This document shows positions 16,526-24,192 of a stretch of 34,878 bases of DNA, piece by piece. The position numbers and the translations under genes were made by a program. The DNA is taken from NCBI GenBank assembly GCA_934154445.1, contig CAKPGC010000014.1:1-34878 (forward strand), written 5' to 3'. The notes beneath the pieces were generated by a model. The model was not told the origin of the DNA and did no database searches. It worked only from the letters and a program-made list of their open reading frames with translations. Each line of letters opens with the position of its first letter. Position 1 is the first letter of the stretch. This DNA comes from an uncultured Clostridia bacterium (GTDB lineage: Bacteria; Bacillota; Clostridia; TANB77; CAG-508).

Positions 16526-16555
16526 AAAAAAGAACAGAGCTAATTTTCTGTTCTT
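16526..16555 (-). terminator. secG terminator
   Basis: A 9-bp stem AAGAACAGA / TCTGTTCTT (16530-16538 with 16547-16555), 8-base loop, directly after the secG stop, followed by TTTTT on the minus strand. Confidence 0.8.
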
Positions 16556-16556
16556 C

Positions 16557-16805
16557 TTATGCTAAATATAATATTCCTAATAATATTGTTAATATTGCAA
16601 ATATAATTGATGATGTTATCATTAATCTTTTTTGTTTTCCTTCTTTTGTTCTACCTTTATTTTTTTCATAGAAATTATTTGTTGAAGATCCTGTTATTGT
16701 TTGTGATAATCCTGAATCATCTTTTGATTGTATTAATGCTAATATTATTACTACTAGTGCTATTATAAAATATATCACTGTTAATATTGTTCTTATTATT
16801 TCCAT
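16557..16805 (-). CDS. secG: Preprotein translocase subunit SecG
   Basis: An 82-residue membrane protein of the SecYEG translocon. It has two membrane helices (about 4-24 and 60-80) and the connecting loop of the family: LIQSKDDSGLSQTITGSSTNNFY then a basic NKGRTKEGKQKR. It assists movement of preproteins through SecYE. A strong GGGAGGAA ribosome binding site precedes the ATG. It is followed by its own terminator and then rnr, the usual secG-rnr order in Firmicutes. Confidence 0.94.
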   Translation of the reverse strand: MEIIRTILTVIYFIIALVVIILALIQSKDDSGLSQTITGSSTNNFYEKNKGRTKEGKQKRLMITSSIIFAILTILLGILYLA

Positions 16806-16845
16806 TTATAATTCCTCCCTGCGGCTTTCTTTTTATTACTTGGGT

Positions 16846-16874
16846 ATTTTATCATATAAATTTGTAAAATGCAA
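16846..16874 (-). promoter_or_regulatory. secG promoter
   Basis: Minus strand TTGCAT (16874-16869), 17-base spacer ending TGA, TAAAAT (16851-16846), about 40 bases before the secG ATG. Confidence 0.6.
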
Positions 16875-16894
16875 TAGTTAACCTTTCTTTTTGC

Positions 16895-17584
16895 TTATCT
16901 AATAATAAAAATTATTAATAAAATTATGATTTTCAGAAACACATTACTTAAAAGTTGAAAATTAGTACATTTTATTCCAATATCGTTTAGCTCATCATAT
17001 TTTTTTATTATTTTATCTATTTCTTCTTTATTAGATATCTTTTGGTCTTGCAAATATTCTTTAGCTAAGAATCTAGCTTTAATCATTGCATCATTCTCTA
17101 AATATGCTCTTACTACATAAAAGGTCATACCCAATATTGTAAGTATTGTCAAAAACATCATTTTATGTGGCAGCATTTTAAGAACTCCCAAAATACAAAT
17201 TATAAAAAAATATGCCAAATAAATATTAGAAAATATAAAGTTAAACCATAATAATTTTTTGTCTTGAACCGAATGTAAACATTCATGTGCTATAGTTTGA
17301 ATTCTTGTATAATTGTTTTTTAAGTTGGCTATAAAAATTTTATTACTCACTACTAAATATAAAGTTGAATTTGAATTCTTATCTTCTTCTATCTTAACAT
17401 TTTCATTATTTAATTTTTTCAAATAAGATTTACAAATCTCCACGTTTTCAGGATATTTTTGAGTTAATTCGTCTAACTCTTTATCCTCACCAATTTTTTT
17501 TATTTTATTCATATTAAAACCAAATATAAATCTTAATACAAAATATATTATTACTATAATTATTAATAAAACTATAAATTCCAT
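16895..17584 (-). CDS. Membrane zinc metallopeptidase-like protein (YugP-type)
   Basis: A 229-residue protein with an N-terminal membrane helix (3-21), a short cytoplasmic domain carrying AHECLHSVQD (HExxH; His100, Glu101, His104), two central membrane helices (about 112-155) and a C-terminal helix (about 208-228). The arrangement matches the putative neutral zinc metallopeptidase family of B. subtilis YugP (Zn_peptidase_2). Glu in the AYLENDAM helix is a possible third zinc ligand. The substrate is unknown. It is the last gene of the minus-strand cluster that begins at pdaA, 50 bases after the ylbF-like gene. The metallopeptidase fold is fairly sure; the exact family less so. Confidence 0.7.
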   Translation of the reverse strand: MEFIVLLIIIVIIYFVLRFIFGFNMNKIKKIGEDKELDELTQKYPENVEICKSYLKKLNNENVKIEEDKNSNSTLYLVVSNKIFIANLKNNYTRIQTIAHECLHSVQDKKLLWFNFIFSNIYLAYFFIICILGVLKMLPHKMMFLTILTILGMTFYVVRAYLENDAMIKARFLAKEYLQDQKISNKEEIDKIIKKYDELNDIGIKCTNFQLLSNVFLKIIILLIIFIIR

Positions 17585-17634
17585 AATTTACTCCCCATAA
17601 TTTTACTAATAATGTTATTATAAATTCATTCCAA

Positions 17635-17970
17635 TTATTTTAAAACATCCATTACTGCATCGCCTATTATCTTGTTAACATCTGCTAGTATGATATTAAA
17701 TTTTGTTTCAGCTTCTAAAAATTTTGTTGCATCTGTATCTTTGTATAATTCTATATATAGTTGTTGCATCTTTTTTGTTTTTTCTTCATCATTTTTTCCA
17801 GTTTGCATTGCTGTAATTTGTGCATCGTATCTTGCTGTTTCAAACTCTTCTATTTTCTTTTTTAACTCTGGTTTTAAAGCTAGTGCTTCTTTTGCTTTTT
17901 TATAGTTAGTATATTCTTCTGATTGTTTTAGTTCTTGTGCTAATTTATTAGCTGTATCATATATGTTCAT
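17635..17970 (-). CDS. YlbF/YmcA family regulator
   Basis: A 111-residue all-helical soluble protein of the YlbF/YmcA (Com_YlbF, DUF964) family. In B. subtilis these proteins form the Y-complex with YaaT, which guides RNase Y mRNA processing and affects competence, sporulation and biofilm. Family features are the N-terminal IYDTANKLAQELKQSEEY, the central ALKPELKKKIEEFE and a final coiled segment. The ATG at 17970 is chosen; a longer frame from 18015 would begin inside the hairpin at 18002-18027 and adds non-family residues. The ribosome binding site is weak (AGTGAGA). Confidence 0.82.
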   Translation of the reverse strand: MNIYDTANKLAQELKQSEEYTNYKKAKEALALKPELKKKIEEFETARYDAQITAMQTGKNDEEKTKKMQQLYIELYKDTDATKFLEAETKFNIILADVNKIIGDAVMDVLK

Positions 17971-18001
17971 ATTAGTTCTCACTTTCTTTTCATAAAATTG
18001 T

Positions 18002-18027
18002 CCCATTGGGAACATTCTCCCAACGGG
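18002..18027 (-). terminator. Hairpin between DUF3048 gene and ylbF
   Basis: A 10-bp GC-rich stem CCCATTGGGA / TCCCAACGGG (18002-18011 with 18018-18027; one G-T pair), 6-base loop. It lies 8 bases after the DUF3048 stop. Only a weak T4 follows after five bases on the minus strand, so partial termination or mRNA 3'-end protection is likely. Confidence 0.6.
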
Positions 18028-18034
18028 ATATTTA

Positions 18035-19120
18035 TTATACGTTGTTTGTTACATTTGTGTTTTCTGATGTTTCCACACCTTGTATTTGTACGTTTGCATT
18101 TATTGGACAAATGTTTATCCAAGTGTTTCCATCATTTACCTTAATCTCATTGCCTTCAAGATCTTCATATCTTGTTTGTTCACTTCTTGATTCTTTTATG
18201 CATTTAATTTTTATAGCTTTTCCATTAGTTATATAGTATCCATCAAATGTTCCAATATTTTTAAGCCCTTGTCTTCCCTTATTTTCACTATCTTGTAATG
18301 TATAATTATCGCAAAATGTTATTATTATGTTCTTAGTTGTTATGCTATTTCCTGTATTCCAATCAGTTTGTGCTTTATTTCTTGCATATCTTTTATATAC
18401 TTTATTTTGTTCATCATATTCATATCTAACTTTTTGAAGAGATGAATGTGGAATTGTAATACTAGTTGCACTTTTGCCATTCTTTAGTTCAACTTCGTCT
18501 GTTACATAATTTAACACGCTTTCTTTTGTTGATGTTGTTTTATATCCTTTTGCTTTTGCAACTTTTAATAAAGCCTGCGTACTTGTTACCGCATTATGTG
18601 GTGCTGATTTGTCTTTTACTCTCCAAAATGTTGCTTCACTTTCTGTTATTCCATTTATATTATTTATACTATATTTGGCTATATCACTTTGTGCAAATGG
18701 GCTCCATCCAAAATGTGCATATATTGCATCATTTTCCATTGCATAATCTAAGAAATAATGTCTTGAACTTCTTACAGGTCCTATTTTATCAACATCCACT
18801 CCTTTAAATAGTGCCATCAAACGTGTTTCTCCGCCTTCTACTATTATTTCATATACTAGATATGCTTTATTCAACCCTGCTTGTGGCCATGCTAAGTTGT
18901 GGTTGTCTATCATTACAGCAATTGGTCTATCATTTCCTTTGAATATTTGCACTTCTTTTTTTTGGATTTCTGCTGTTAATATTTCTTCATTTTGATTTTC
19001 AGATACTTCTTGTGTTTCATTTTTCTTATCTTTTGTTATTTTATATGCCATGATTCCGCCAGCAGCTAGTATTAGTATTATTAATACTATTATTAAAATT
19101 TTTGTTCCTTTATTTCCCAT
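18035..19120 (-). CDS. DUF3048 (YerB-like) membrane-anchored protein
   Basis: A 361-residue protein with one N-terminal membrane helix (about 7-26) and an extracytoplasmic DUF3048 region. Family landmarks are DRPIAVMIDNHNLAWPQAGL, GGETRLMALFKG, IGPVRSSRHYFLDYA and SAPHNAVTST, followed by a beta-rich C-terminal half. B. subtilis YerB is a lipoprotein; this one has no lipobox Cys and is probably held by the helix. The role is not established; the envelope location and the sporulation/cell-wall neighbours suggest a surface function. GAGGT precedes the ATG. It follows ybeY by 20 bases. Confidence 0.85.
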   Translation of the reverse strand: MGNKGTKILIIVLIILILAAGGIMAYKITKDKKNETQEVSENQNEEILTAEIQKKEVQIFKGNDRPIAVMIDNHNLAWPQAGLNKAYLVYEIIVEGGETRLMALFKGVDVDKIGPVRSSRHYFLDYAMENDAIYAHFGWSPFAQSDIAKYSINNINGITESEATFWRVKDKSAPHNAVTSTQALLKVAKAKGYKTTSTKESVLNYVTDEVELKNGKSATSITIPHSSLQKVRYEYDEQNKVYKRYARNKAQTDWNTGNSITTKNIIITFCDNYTLQDSENKGRQGLKNIGTFDGYYITNGKAIKIKCIKESRSEQTRYEDLEGNEIKVNDGNTWINICPINANVQIQGVETSENTNVTNNV

Positions 19121-19140
19121 TATTTATACCTCATTCGTCT

Positions 19141-19611
19141 TTATCTAATAATTTTTAAATCATTTAGAATTTTTTCCTCTTTTGGTCTCATTATTTTCTT
19201 ATCTTCTTCTTCAATATGATCATATCCCATTAAATGATAAAATCCATGTACTAACATATAGCTTAATTCTCTTTCAAAGCTATGTCCATATTCTTCTGCT
19301 TGTTCTTTTACCTTTTCAATAGAAATTATTATATCTCCTAAAACATCTTCATATAAGAAGTCTTTGTTTTTTATTTTTTCATCTAATTCATACTTTTCAA
19401 ACATTGGAAATGATAACACATCTGTTGCTTTGTCTATTTTTCTATATTTTTTATTAATTTTTCTTATTTCATCTGGTGTTGTAAATGTTATTGTTATAAT
19501 CAATTTTGAGTCTAATAGACCTTCTTCCTCAAAACATTTTTGCAATACTTTCTCCACTGTTTTTTCATAAGTTTTATTTTCTTCTAAATTTAGATATGTA
19601 ATTTCATACAT
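19141..19611 (-). CDS. ybeY: Endoribonuclease YbeY
   Basis: A 156-residue single-domain UPF0054 protein. The zinc-binding signature HGFYHLMGYDH (His122, His126, His132) is intact, as is TDVLSFP (63-69). YbeY is a metal-dependent endoribonuclease needed for 16S rRNA 3'-end maturation and ribosome quality control. The ATG overlaps the stop codon of the preceding unknown gene by one base (TAATG), which indicates coupled translation. In most Firmicutes it follows phoH; here an unrelated gene holds that place. Confidence 0.95.
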   Translation of the reverse strand: MYEITYLNLEENKTYEKTVEKVLQKCFEEEGLLDSKLIITITFTTPDEIRKINKKYRKIDKATDVLSFPMFEKYELDEKIKNKDFLYEDVLGDIIISIEKVKEQAEEYGHSFERELSYMLVHGFYHLMGYDHIEEEDKKIMRPKEEKILNDLKIIR

Positions 19612-20831
19612 TATGCTACCACCCTATTTTCTTTATTTATTGTTCCTGTATATTTTCCTACTGATTTGTATGTATTTTTTAATTTCTTTATTGCTTCATA
19701 ATCAACTAATTTTCTCTTGTAATAAGTTATTATCTTTGAATAATCTACTTTTGAATCTTGTATTTTTTTCATATCATTTTTTATAAACAATACTTCTTTT
19801 TGTTTTATATATTCAACGAAATCAGTATCTTTTAATTTTGAAATTTCTTTATACTTGTCCCAAAACTTTTTATAATTGTCTCTTTCTTTCATATTTTGCC
19901 AGTAAACTTTTGTTGATAATAATCTAACATTATAATCTTCTATTAAATTTATTAACATTGCGTAAGCTTTTTCTCTCTTTGCTGCCATTTTTGTATCTTG
20001 TACTAAAATTCTTGCATCTTTTAATAATTTCTCATAGCATTGTTCTGCAACTATTAATGGTATACTGTGTGTAAATAATTTTCTGCTTATTCCTAATAAT
20101 ATCATATTTTTTTCTATATTATCTCTTGTATCTAACTTTCCTACTGTATAACATTCGAATCTTTCGTAATCATCTACTATATCCTTAAATTCTTCTTTTT
20201 CTTCAATATTCATTTTTAAAGTCAATATATTTTGAATATATTCTTCTAATGTTTGGAATATTTTTGTATATATCCATTCTTTTGCAGAATCATATATGTT
20301 TGTTGTATCTGCAAGTTTGATTGAGTAGTTTTTTAATATTGATTTATAAAGGGAATCCATTTTATTAATATAAAACTTATTATATCTTTCTTGTAGTTTT
20401 TCTTTTGTTGAAGATTGAACATTTTCTTTATCTAATTCAAGTAGATATTTTTGTTTTCTATATTTGTAATCCATATATTCTTTTTCTTTTAAACTTGTCA
20501 CTTCATAATATCTAGATAATGCATTTTTTTCAAATTCCGTAGCTGTGTTGTTTCGGACTTTTTTATAAATTGTATCCATTACATATTTATCTAATGTTTC
20601 TAAGTAAGCAGTATAAGCCTCATCATACTTTTTTTCTAGTTCTTCTTTGTTGTAATCTTCTGTGTCTTTTATATAGTTTTCATAAGCTTTTATTAAGCTG
20701 TTTCTTTTTATAGTAATTAACATTCCATTAATTCCTATTTTAGTTGGTATTAACATTTTGGTTAATGTTCTTGTTATTTTGTTAAATATCGTTGTGTTTG
20801 TTCCGGTTATTCTTAGGCTCTTTTCTTCCAT
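19611..20831 (-). CDS. Unrecognised 406-residue protein at the phoH position
   Basis: I do not recognise this family. The protein is hydrophilic, very rich in Lys, Glu and Tyr, and predicted mostly helical, with long charged heptad-like stretches (about 45-185 and 300-380). No Walker A motif, signal peptide or clear membrane helix is seen, so it is not PhoH. A slightly hydrophobic patch with KMLIPTKIGINGMLITI lies at 25-41. It begins 18 bases after yqfD and overlaps ybeY by one base, so it is translated as part of the yqfC-yqfD-x-ybeY unit. Function in sporulation or rRNA maturation would be a guess from context. Confidence 0.75.
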   Translation of the reverse strand: MEEKSLRITGTNTTIFNKITRTLTKMLIPTKIGINGMLITIKRNSLIKAYENYIKDTEDYNKEELEKKYDEAYTAYLETLDKYVMDTIYKKVRNNTATEFEKNALSRYYEVTSLKEKEYMDYKYRKQKYLLELDKENVQSSTKEKLQERYNKFYINKMDSLYKSILKNYSIKLADTTNIYDSAKEWIYTKIFQTLEEYIQNILTLKMNIEEKEEFKDIVDDYERFECYTVGKLDTRDNIEKNMILLGISRKLFTHSIPLIVAEQCYEKLLKDARILVQDTKMAAKREKAYAMLINLIEDYNVRLLSTKVYWQNMKERDNYKKFWDKYKEISKLKDTDFVEYIKQKEVLFIKNDMKKIQDSKVDYSKIITYYKRKLVDYEAIKKLKNTYKSVGKYTGTINKENRVVA

Positions 20832-20849
20832 ACTTATCTCTCCCTTATT

Positions 20850-22034
20850 TTAAAAAACTATTTTTTCATTAGTCCCTATATTTTCCAGCACTTCGTATAT
20901 TACATAAACTTCAATCCCATCTTCTTTTTCGTAGGTATTAATAATTTTATTTACTATATTTTCTTTGTTTTCTATTTCATTATCCAGTTCTTCTTGTAAT
21001 TCTTGTATCCCTATATTTTTTGCTTCTTCAGCTGTGTATGTTTTTTGTTCTTCTTTTATTTCTATATTTGTTGTTTTTACTATGGAAATTGGTAAATAGA
21101 AGTCTGAAAATATCTTCAATTTATTTTCTGTGTCTATTGTATCATAAATTTGAAATTTTGAAAGCCTTTTTGACAAATTTATTTCAAAATTATTAATTTT
21201 TATTTTGTATTTATTCTCTATTTCACCTGTTTTCCTTCTTTCCGTAGTATTATATGGAACTTTTTTACTTTTTGTATGCCATACTTTTGCCTCTATTTCA
21301 CCCTTAGCATGCACATATCTTATTCCTGTGTACTTTCCTTCCATCCATCCATTTATTAGTGTTGTTCCTATATCTACAGTATCTCCAACTTTTACAGCTA
21401 TTGTTCCATTTTGTGCTCCTATTTTTGTAATTATTCCTTGTTTATCTGAGATAATATTACAATAATCGCTTTCATCTATTATATCTGGTTTAGATGTTGC
21501 TTTAACTACTCTTACAATTGCATTTGTTCCTTTTAATTCTATCCCCATCCATGCAATATCATCTCTATTTAATCTTATTTTGTTTATTATTTCCTTTGTA
21601 TTTATTTTAGATTTTAATTTTCCAATTGATAGTCCACTATCAACTACATCATTATATATGTTTTCTAATTCTCCATCGTTTTCTTTTATAATCTCTATAT
21701 TCCATATAAAGTTTGATGATATTGCTAATAGAATAACAATTATTAGCAAAAATATAACGAATATTTTTCTTTTTCTATATTTATTAAATAAAAATGGCAT
21801 TCCTTTTTTACTTAATATTTTTATTTTACATTTTGTCTGTTTTGCAATTCCTTTAATTACTTTTAAATCTCTTATTCCACAATTTAATTCTAATTTTACA
21901 TTTTTATCTCTTTTTAAATTCCAAATTGCAATTTTATTGTTCCTACATATATTAATAAATCTTTCAATGTAATATCCTTCTAATGATATTCTTATGTATC
22001 CAATTATATAATTAAATAGAATTTTAATTAACAT
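20850..22034 (-). CDS. yqfD: Sporulation protein YqfD
   Basis: A 394-residue YqfD-family protein, a mother-cell membrane protein in B. subtilis (required for sporulation). It has a cytoplasmic N-terminal domain (1-85; GYIRISLEGYYIERFIN at the start), one membrane helix (about 90-110) and a large extracytoplasmic region with VVKATSKPDI, YCNIISDKQGIITKI and VKVGDTVDIGTTLINGW, the family's most conserved part. The ATG at 22034 has AAGGG 7 bases upstream; a TTG at 22049 has none. Length matches the family. It follows yqfC by 34 bases. Confidence 0.92.
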   Translation of the reverse strand: MLIKILFNYIIGYIRISLEGYYIERFINICRNNKIAIWNLKRDKNVKLELNCGIRDLKVIKGIAKQTKCKIKILSKKGMPFLFNKYRKRKIFVIFLLIIVILLAISSNFIWNIEIIKENDGELENIYNDVVDSGLSIGKLKSKINTKEIINKIRLNRDDIAWMGIELKGTNAIVRVVKATSKPDIIDESDYCNIISDKQGIITKIGAQNGTIAVKVGDTVDIGTTLINGWMEGKYTGIRYVHAKGEIEAKVWHTKSKKVPYNTTERRKTGEIENKYKIKINNFEINLSKRLSKFQIYDTIDTENKLKIFSDFYLPISIVKTTNIEIKEEQKTYTAEEAKNIGIQELQEELDNEIENKENIVNKIINTYEKEDGIEVYVIYEVLENIGTNEKIVF

Positions 22035-22068
22035 ACTTCTTCCCTTCAAATTCTAATTTATATAAAAT

Positions 22069-22353
22069 CTAATCAAAACTTCTTTCAATTTCTATACTTT
22101 CGATTTTTCCATTTACTTTTATATCATCATTAGTCATATTTTCTAATTTTAATTCATATCCATTTATATTTACGATTCCTAATGATGTATTTATCCTAAC
22201 GTAATAATCTTCATATTCTAAAATTCCATTAAAATTTTCTATTATCATTTCGTTGAATCCTGTTATAGTTATTTTAGGCATGTCAGAATATACTTCTTGT
22301 GGCATTTCTAAAATTTTATCAATTTTAGAAAATGTATTTCTTTTCTTTTTCAT
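22069..22353 (-). CDS. yqfC: Sporulation protein YqfC (YabP/YqfC family)
   Basis: A 94-residue YabP/YqfC family protein. Conserved parts are MPKITITGFNEMIIENFNGILEYED and the closing LGIVNINGYELKLENMTNDDIKVNGKI (quoted in pieces), typical of the small beta-rich fold. It is a mother-cell sporulation protein in Bacillus, paired with YqfD. The ATG at 22353 is preferred because AAGGG lies 9 bases upstream; the ATG at 22362 would abut the ribosome binding site. It follows pdaA by 18 bases. Confidence 0.88.
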   Translation of the reverse strand: MKKKRNTFSKIDKILEMPQEVYSDMPKITITGFNEMIIENFNGILEYEDYYVRINTSLGIVNINGYELKLENMTNDDIKVNGKIESIEIERSFD

Positions 22354-22371
22354 AAATTTCATCCCTTCATT

Positions 22372-23196
22372 TTATTGTTTAAATTCATCTAAAGATTTAA
22401 ATTCATACCCCATATTCTTTATTTCTTTAATAACATCCCCTAAAATATTTGTATTGGTTTTAGAATTTCCATGTAAAAGCATTATCTCTCCATTATGAAC
22501 ATTGTCTATTATTTTCTTTTTTGCTTGATTTTCGTCTGGTTGTTTATCTTCGTTCCAATCCTCATAAGCAAATGACCACATTACTGTTTTGTATTCTAAA
22601 GAATTTGTTATATTTATACTTTTTTCACTAAACTCTCCCATTGGTGGTCTTATATATTTCATCTCATATTGAAACTTTTCATACATTGCTTTGTGTAAAA
22701 TCATTACTTCTGAATTTATTTGTTCTTCTGTTAAGCTTGGCATGCTTTTATGATTAACTGTGTGATTTCCAACAATATGTCCTTCGTCTATCATCTGTTT
22801 TACTAATTCAGGTTGTGTATTCAAATAGTGTGCTGTTATAAAGAATGTAGCTTTTACATTATTTTCTTTAAGTGTATTTAATATTTGTGGTGTATATCCA
22901 GCTTCATAGCCTTCATCAAATGTTAAATATATAAATTTATCCACATTATTTCCCATTGCGATTCCATTATTTTTTTCTAATATCTCTTTATTTGTTTTTC
23001 CTAAATCTGGTTGTTCATGATTATCATTTCTTTTTATTCCCCATCCTATTTTCTTATTACTTAGACCTTGTGAACTAGTTAAAATTGTTTTCTCTTCTTT
23101 ATTATTTATTTTAATTAAGGCAACTGAAAATATTATTAATAATAAAATTAGCATTTTCATAATTTTGGATGTGTTCTTTCTTAAATTAATCGTCAT
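22372..23196 (-). CDS. pdaA: Polysaccharide deacetylase, PdaA-like (spore cortex)
   Basis: A 274-residue NodB-fold deacetylase with an N-terminal membrane helix or signal (about 12-30). Catalytic features are TFDEGYEAGYT (Asp94), HTVNH (His145, His149), RPPMGEFSE (183-191) and LLHG (His242). The YEAGYT extension after TFD and the overall length match PdaA (YfjS), which removes acetyl groups from muramic acid during muramic-delta-lactam formation in spore cortex. The second acidic residue of the usual TFDDG is Glu here; PdaA has Asn. GGGGG precedes the ATG. It heads the long sporulation cluster, in line with that function. Confidence 0.88.
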   Translation of the reverse strand: MTINLRKNTSKIMKMLILLLIIFSVALIKINNKEEKTILTSSQGLSNKKIGWGIKRNDNHEQPDLGKTNKEILEKNNGIAMGNNVDKFIYLTFDEGYEAGYTPQILNTLKENNVKATFFITAHYLNTQPELVKQMIDEGHIVGNHTVNHKSMPSLTEEQINSEVMILHKAMYEKFQYEMKYIRPPMGEFSEKSINITNSLEYKTVMWSFAYEDWNEDKQPDENQAKKKIIDNVHNGEIMLLHGNSKTNTNILGDVIKEIKNMGYEFKSLDEFKQ

Positions 23197-23235
23197 TTTT
23201 ATACCCCCAAACTCTAGTTATTTTTTTCTCTTTAA

Positions 23236-23265
23236 TATTATGTTTTTAATCATCTTATTATTACT
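23236..23265 (-). promoter_or_regulatory. Possible sigma-G type -10 element upstream of pdaA
   Basis: CATAATA (23242-23236, minus strand) matches the sigma-G -10 cATWHTA, but the -35 region 17 bases upstream reads GTAAT, only partly like GHATR. It lies 40 bases before the pdaA ATG. The rest of the stretch 23197-23340 holds nothing else that I can support. Confidence 0.25.
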
Positions 23266-23339
23266 TATTTTGATTATATTAATACTCATTGTTTTACTTT
23301 CAAACATTATTAATATTAATAGTTTTACCATTTGGATAA

Positions 23340-23384
23340 TTTTGTAAATTTACTATTGACAAGGTAAATATTTTAGATTATATT
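23340..23384 (+). promoter_or_regulatory. agrAC promoter with GTAAAT half-sites
   Basis: TTGACA (23356-23361), 17-base spacer, TATATT (23379-23384). Around the -35 box are a perfect palindrome GTAAATTTAC (23344-23353) and a further GTAAAT (23364-23369), so GTAAAT recurs as a direct repeat 20 bases apart. TTTTGTAAA (23340-23348) also occurs in the repeat upstream of agrB. A leader of about 90 bases precedes agrA. Confidence 0.65.
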
Positions 23385-23478
23385 GTTATTATTACTGGAA
23401 AATAAAGGAAATTTTTGTTTTTTTGTCGATTACTTTTTTTCCACTTGATTATTTTAATATGTACGAGGGGGATAAACT

Positions 23479-24192
23479 ATGTTAAATTTTGTCATTTGTG
23501 ATGACAACTTGAATATTTTAGATAAGTTCTCAAAAATTCTTGACAATATCTTTATGAAGCATAACTATGATGCAGAAATTGGATTAAAAACAAATGATGT
23601 AGATGAATTATTAAATTACATTGATGACAATAAAACTGATGTTTTAATACTAGATATAAATTTGAAATCTGACAAAACTGGATTAGAAATAGCTTCTGAA
23701 GTTAGAGAGAAAAATAAAGATACTTATTTTATATTTACTACAGCTCATTTAGAATATGCTATGATGGCTTATAAGTTTAAAACTTTTGATTATCTGGCTA
23801 AACCTGTAACTTATGATAGACTTGAAGAAACTGTGGTACGTTTATTTGAAGATATTAATGGATTGCCTAAAAAATATATTAAAATTGATAATAAGAAAAC
23901 AATTATTGATGAAAATGATGTTTTATATATTAAACGTGATGGAATGAAATTAATTTTTCATACAAAGAGTCGTGATTATGAAACATATAGTTCTTTTAAC
24001 AAAATTCAAGATTCTTTACCTAGTAATTTTGTTAGAGCTCATAAATCTTTTATTGTTAACATTAATAATATTGTGAATTTGGATCCTGTTGCTAATATGA
24101 TTTATTTTGAAAATGGTTCTACTTGTGATATTGGTCCTAAATATAAAAAGGACTTGATTGAGGAGGTGAAAAACCATGGACATATTGAATAA
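23479..24192 (+). CDS. agrA: LytTR-family response regulator (AgrA-like)
   Basis: A 237-residue two-component regulator. The receiver domain (1-118) has the acidic pair Asp8-Asp9, phospho-acceptor Asp59 in LILDINL, and Lys108 in AKPV. The LytTR DNA-binding domain (about 135-232) has the signature FVRAHKSFIVNINNI. In Firmicutes such proteins answer to autoinducing peptides through AgrC and bind paired direct repeats. GAGGGGG lies 8 bases before the ATG. The histidine kinase gene overlaps its end by 17 bases. The likely target is the agrBD operon about 2.3 kb away, which carries a 21-bp tandem repeat. Confidence 0.92.
   Translation: MLNFVICDDNLNILDKFSKILDNIFMKHNYDAEIGLKTNDVDELLNYIDDNKTDVLILDINLKSDKTGLEIASEVREKNKDTYFIFTTAHLEYAMMAYKFKTFDYLAKPVTYDRLEETVVRLFEDINGLPKKYIKIDNKKTIIDENDVLYIKRDGMKLIFHTKSRDYETYSSFNKIQDSLPSNFVRAHKSFIVNINNIVNLDPVANMIYFENGSTCDIGPKYKKDLIEEVKNHGHIE

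Noticed and set aside
17971..18015. Upstream start for the YlbF-like gene
   Set aside because: The extension begins inside the hairpin after the DUF3048 gene and adds residues unlike the family.
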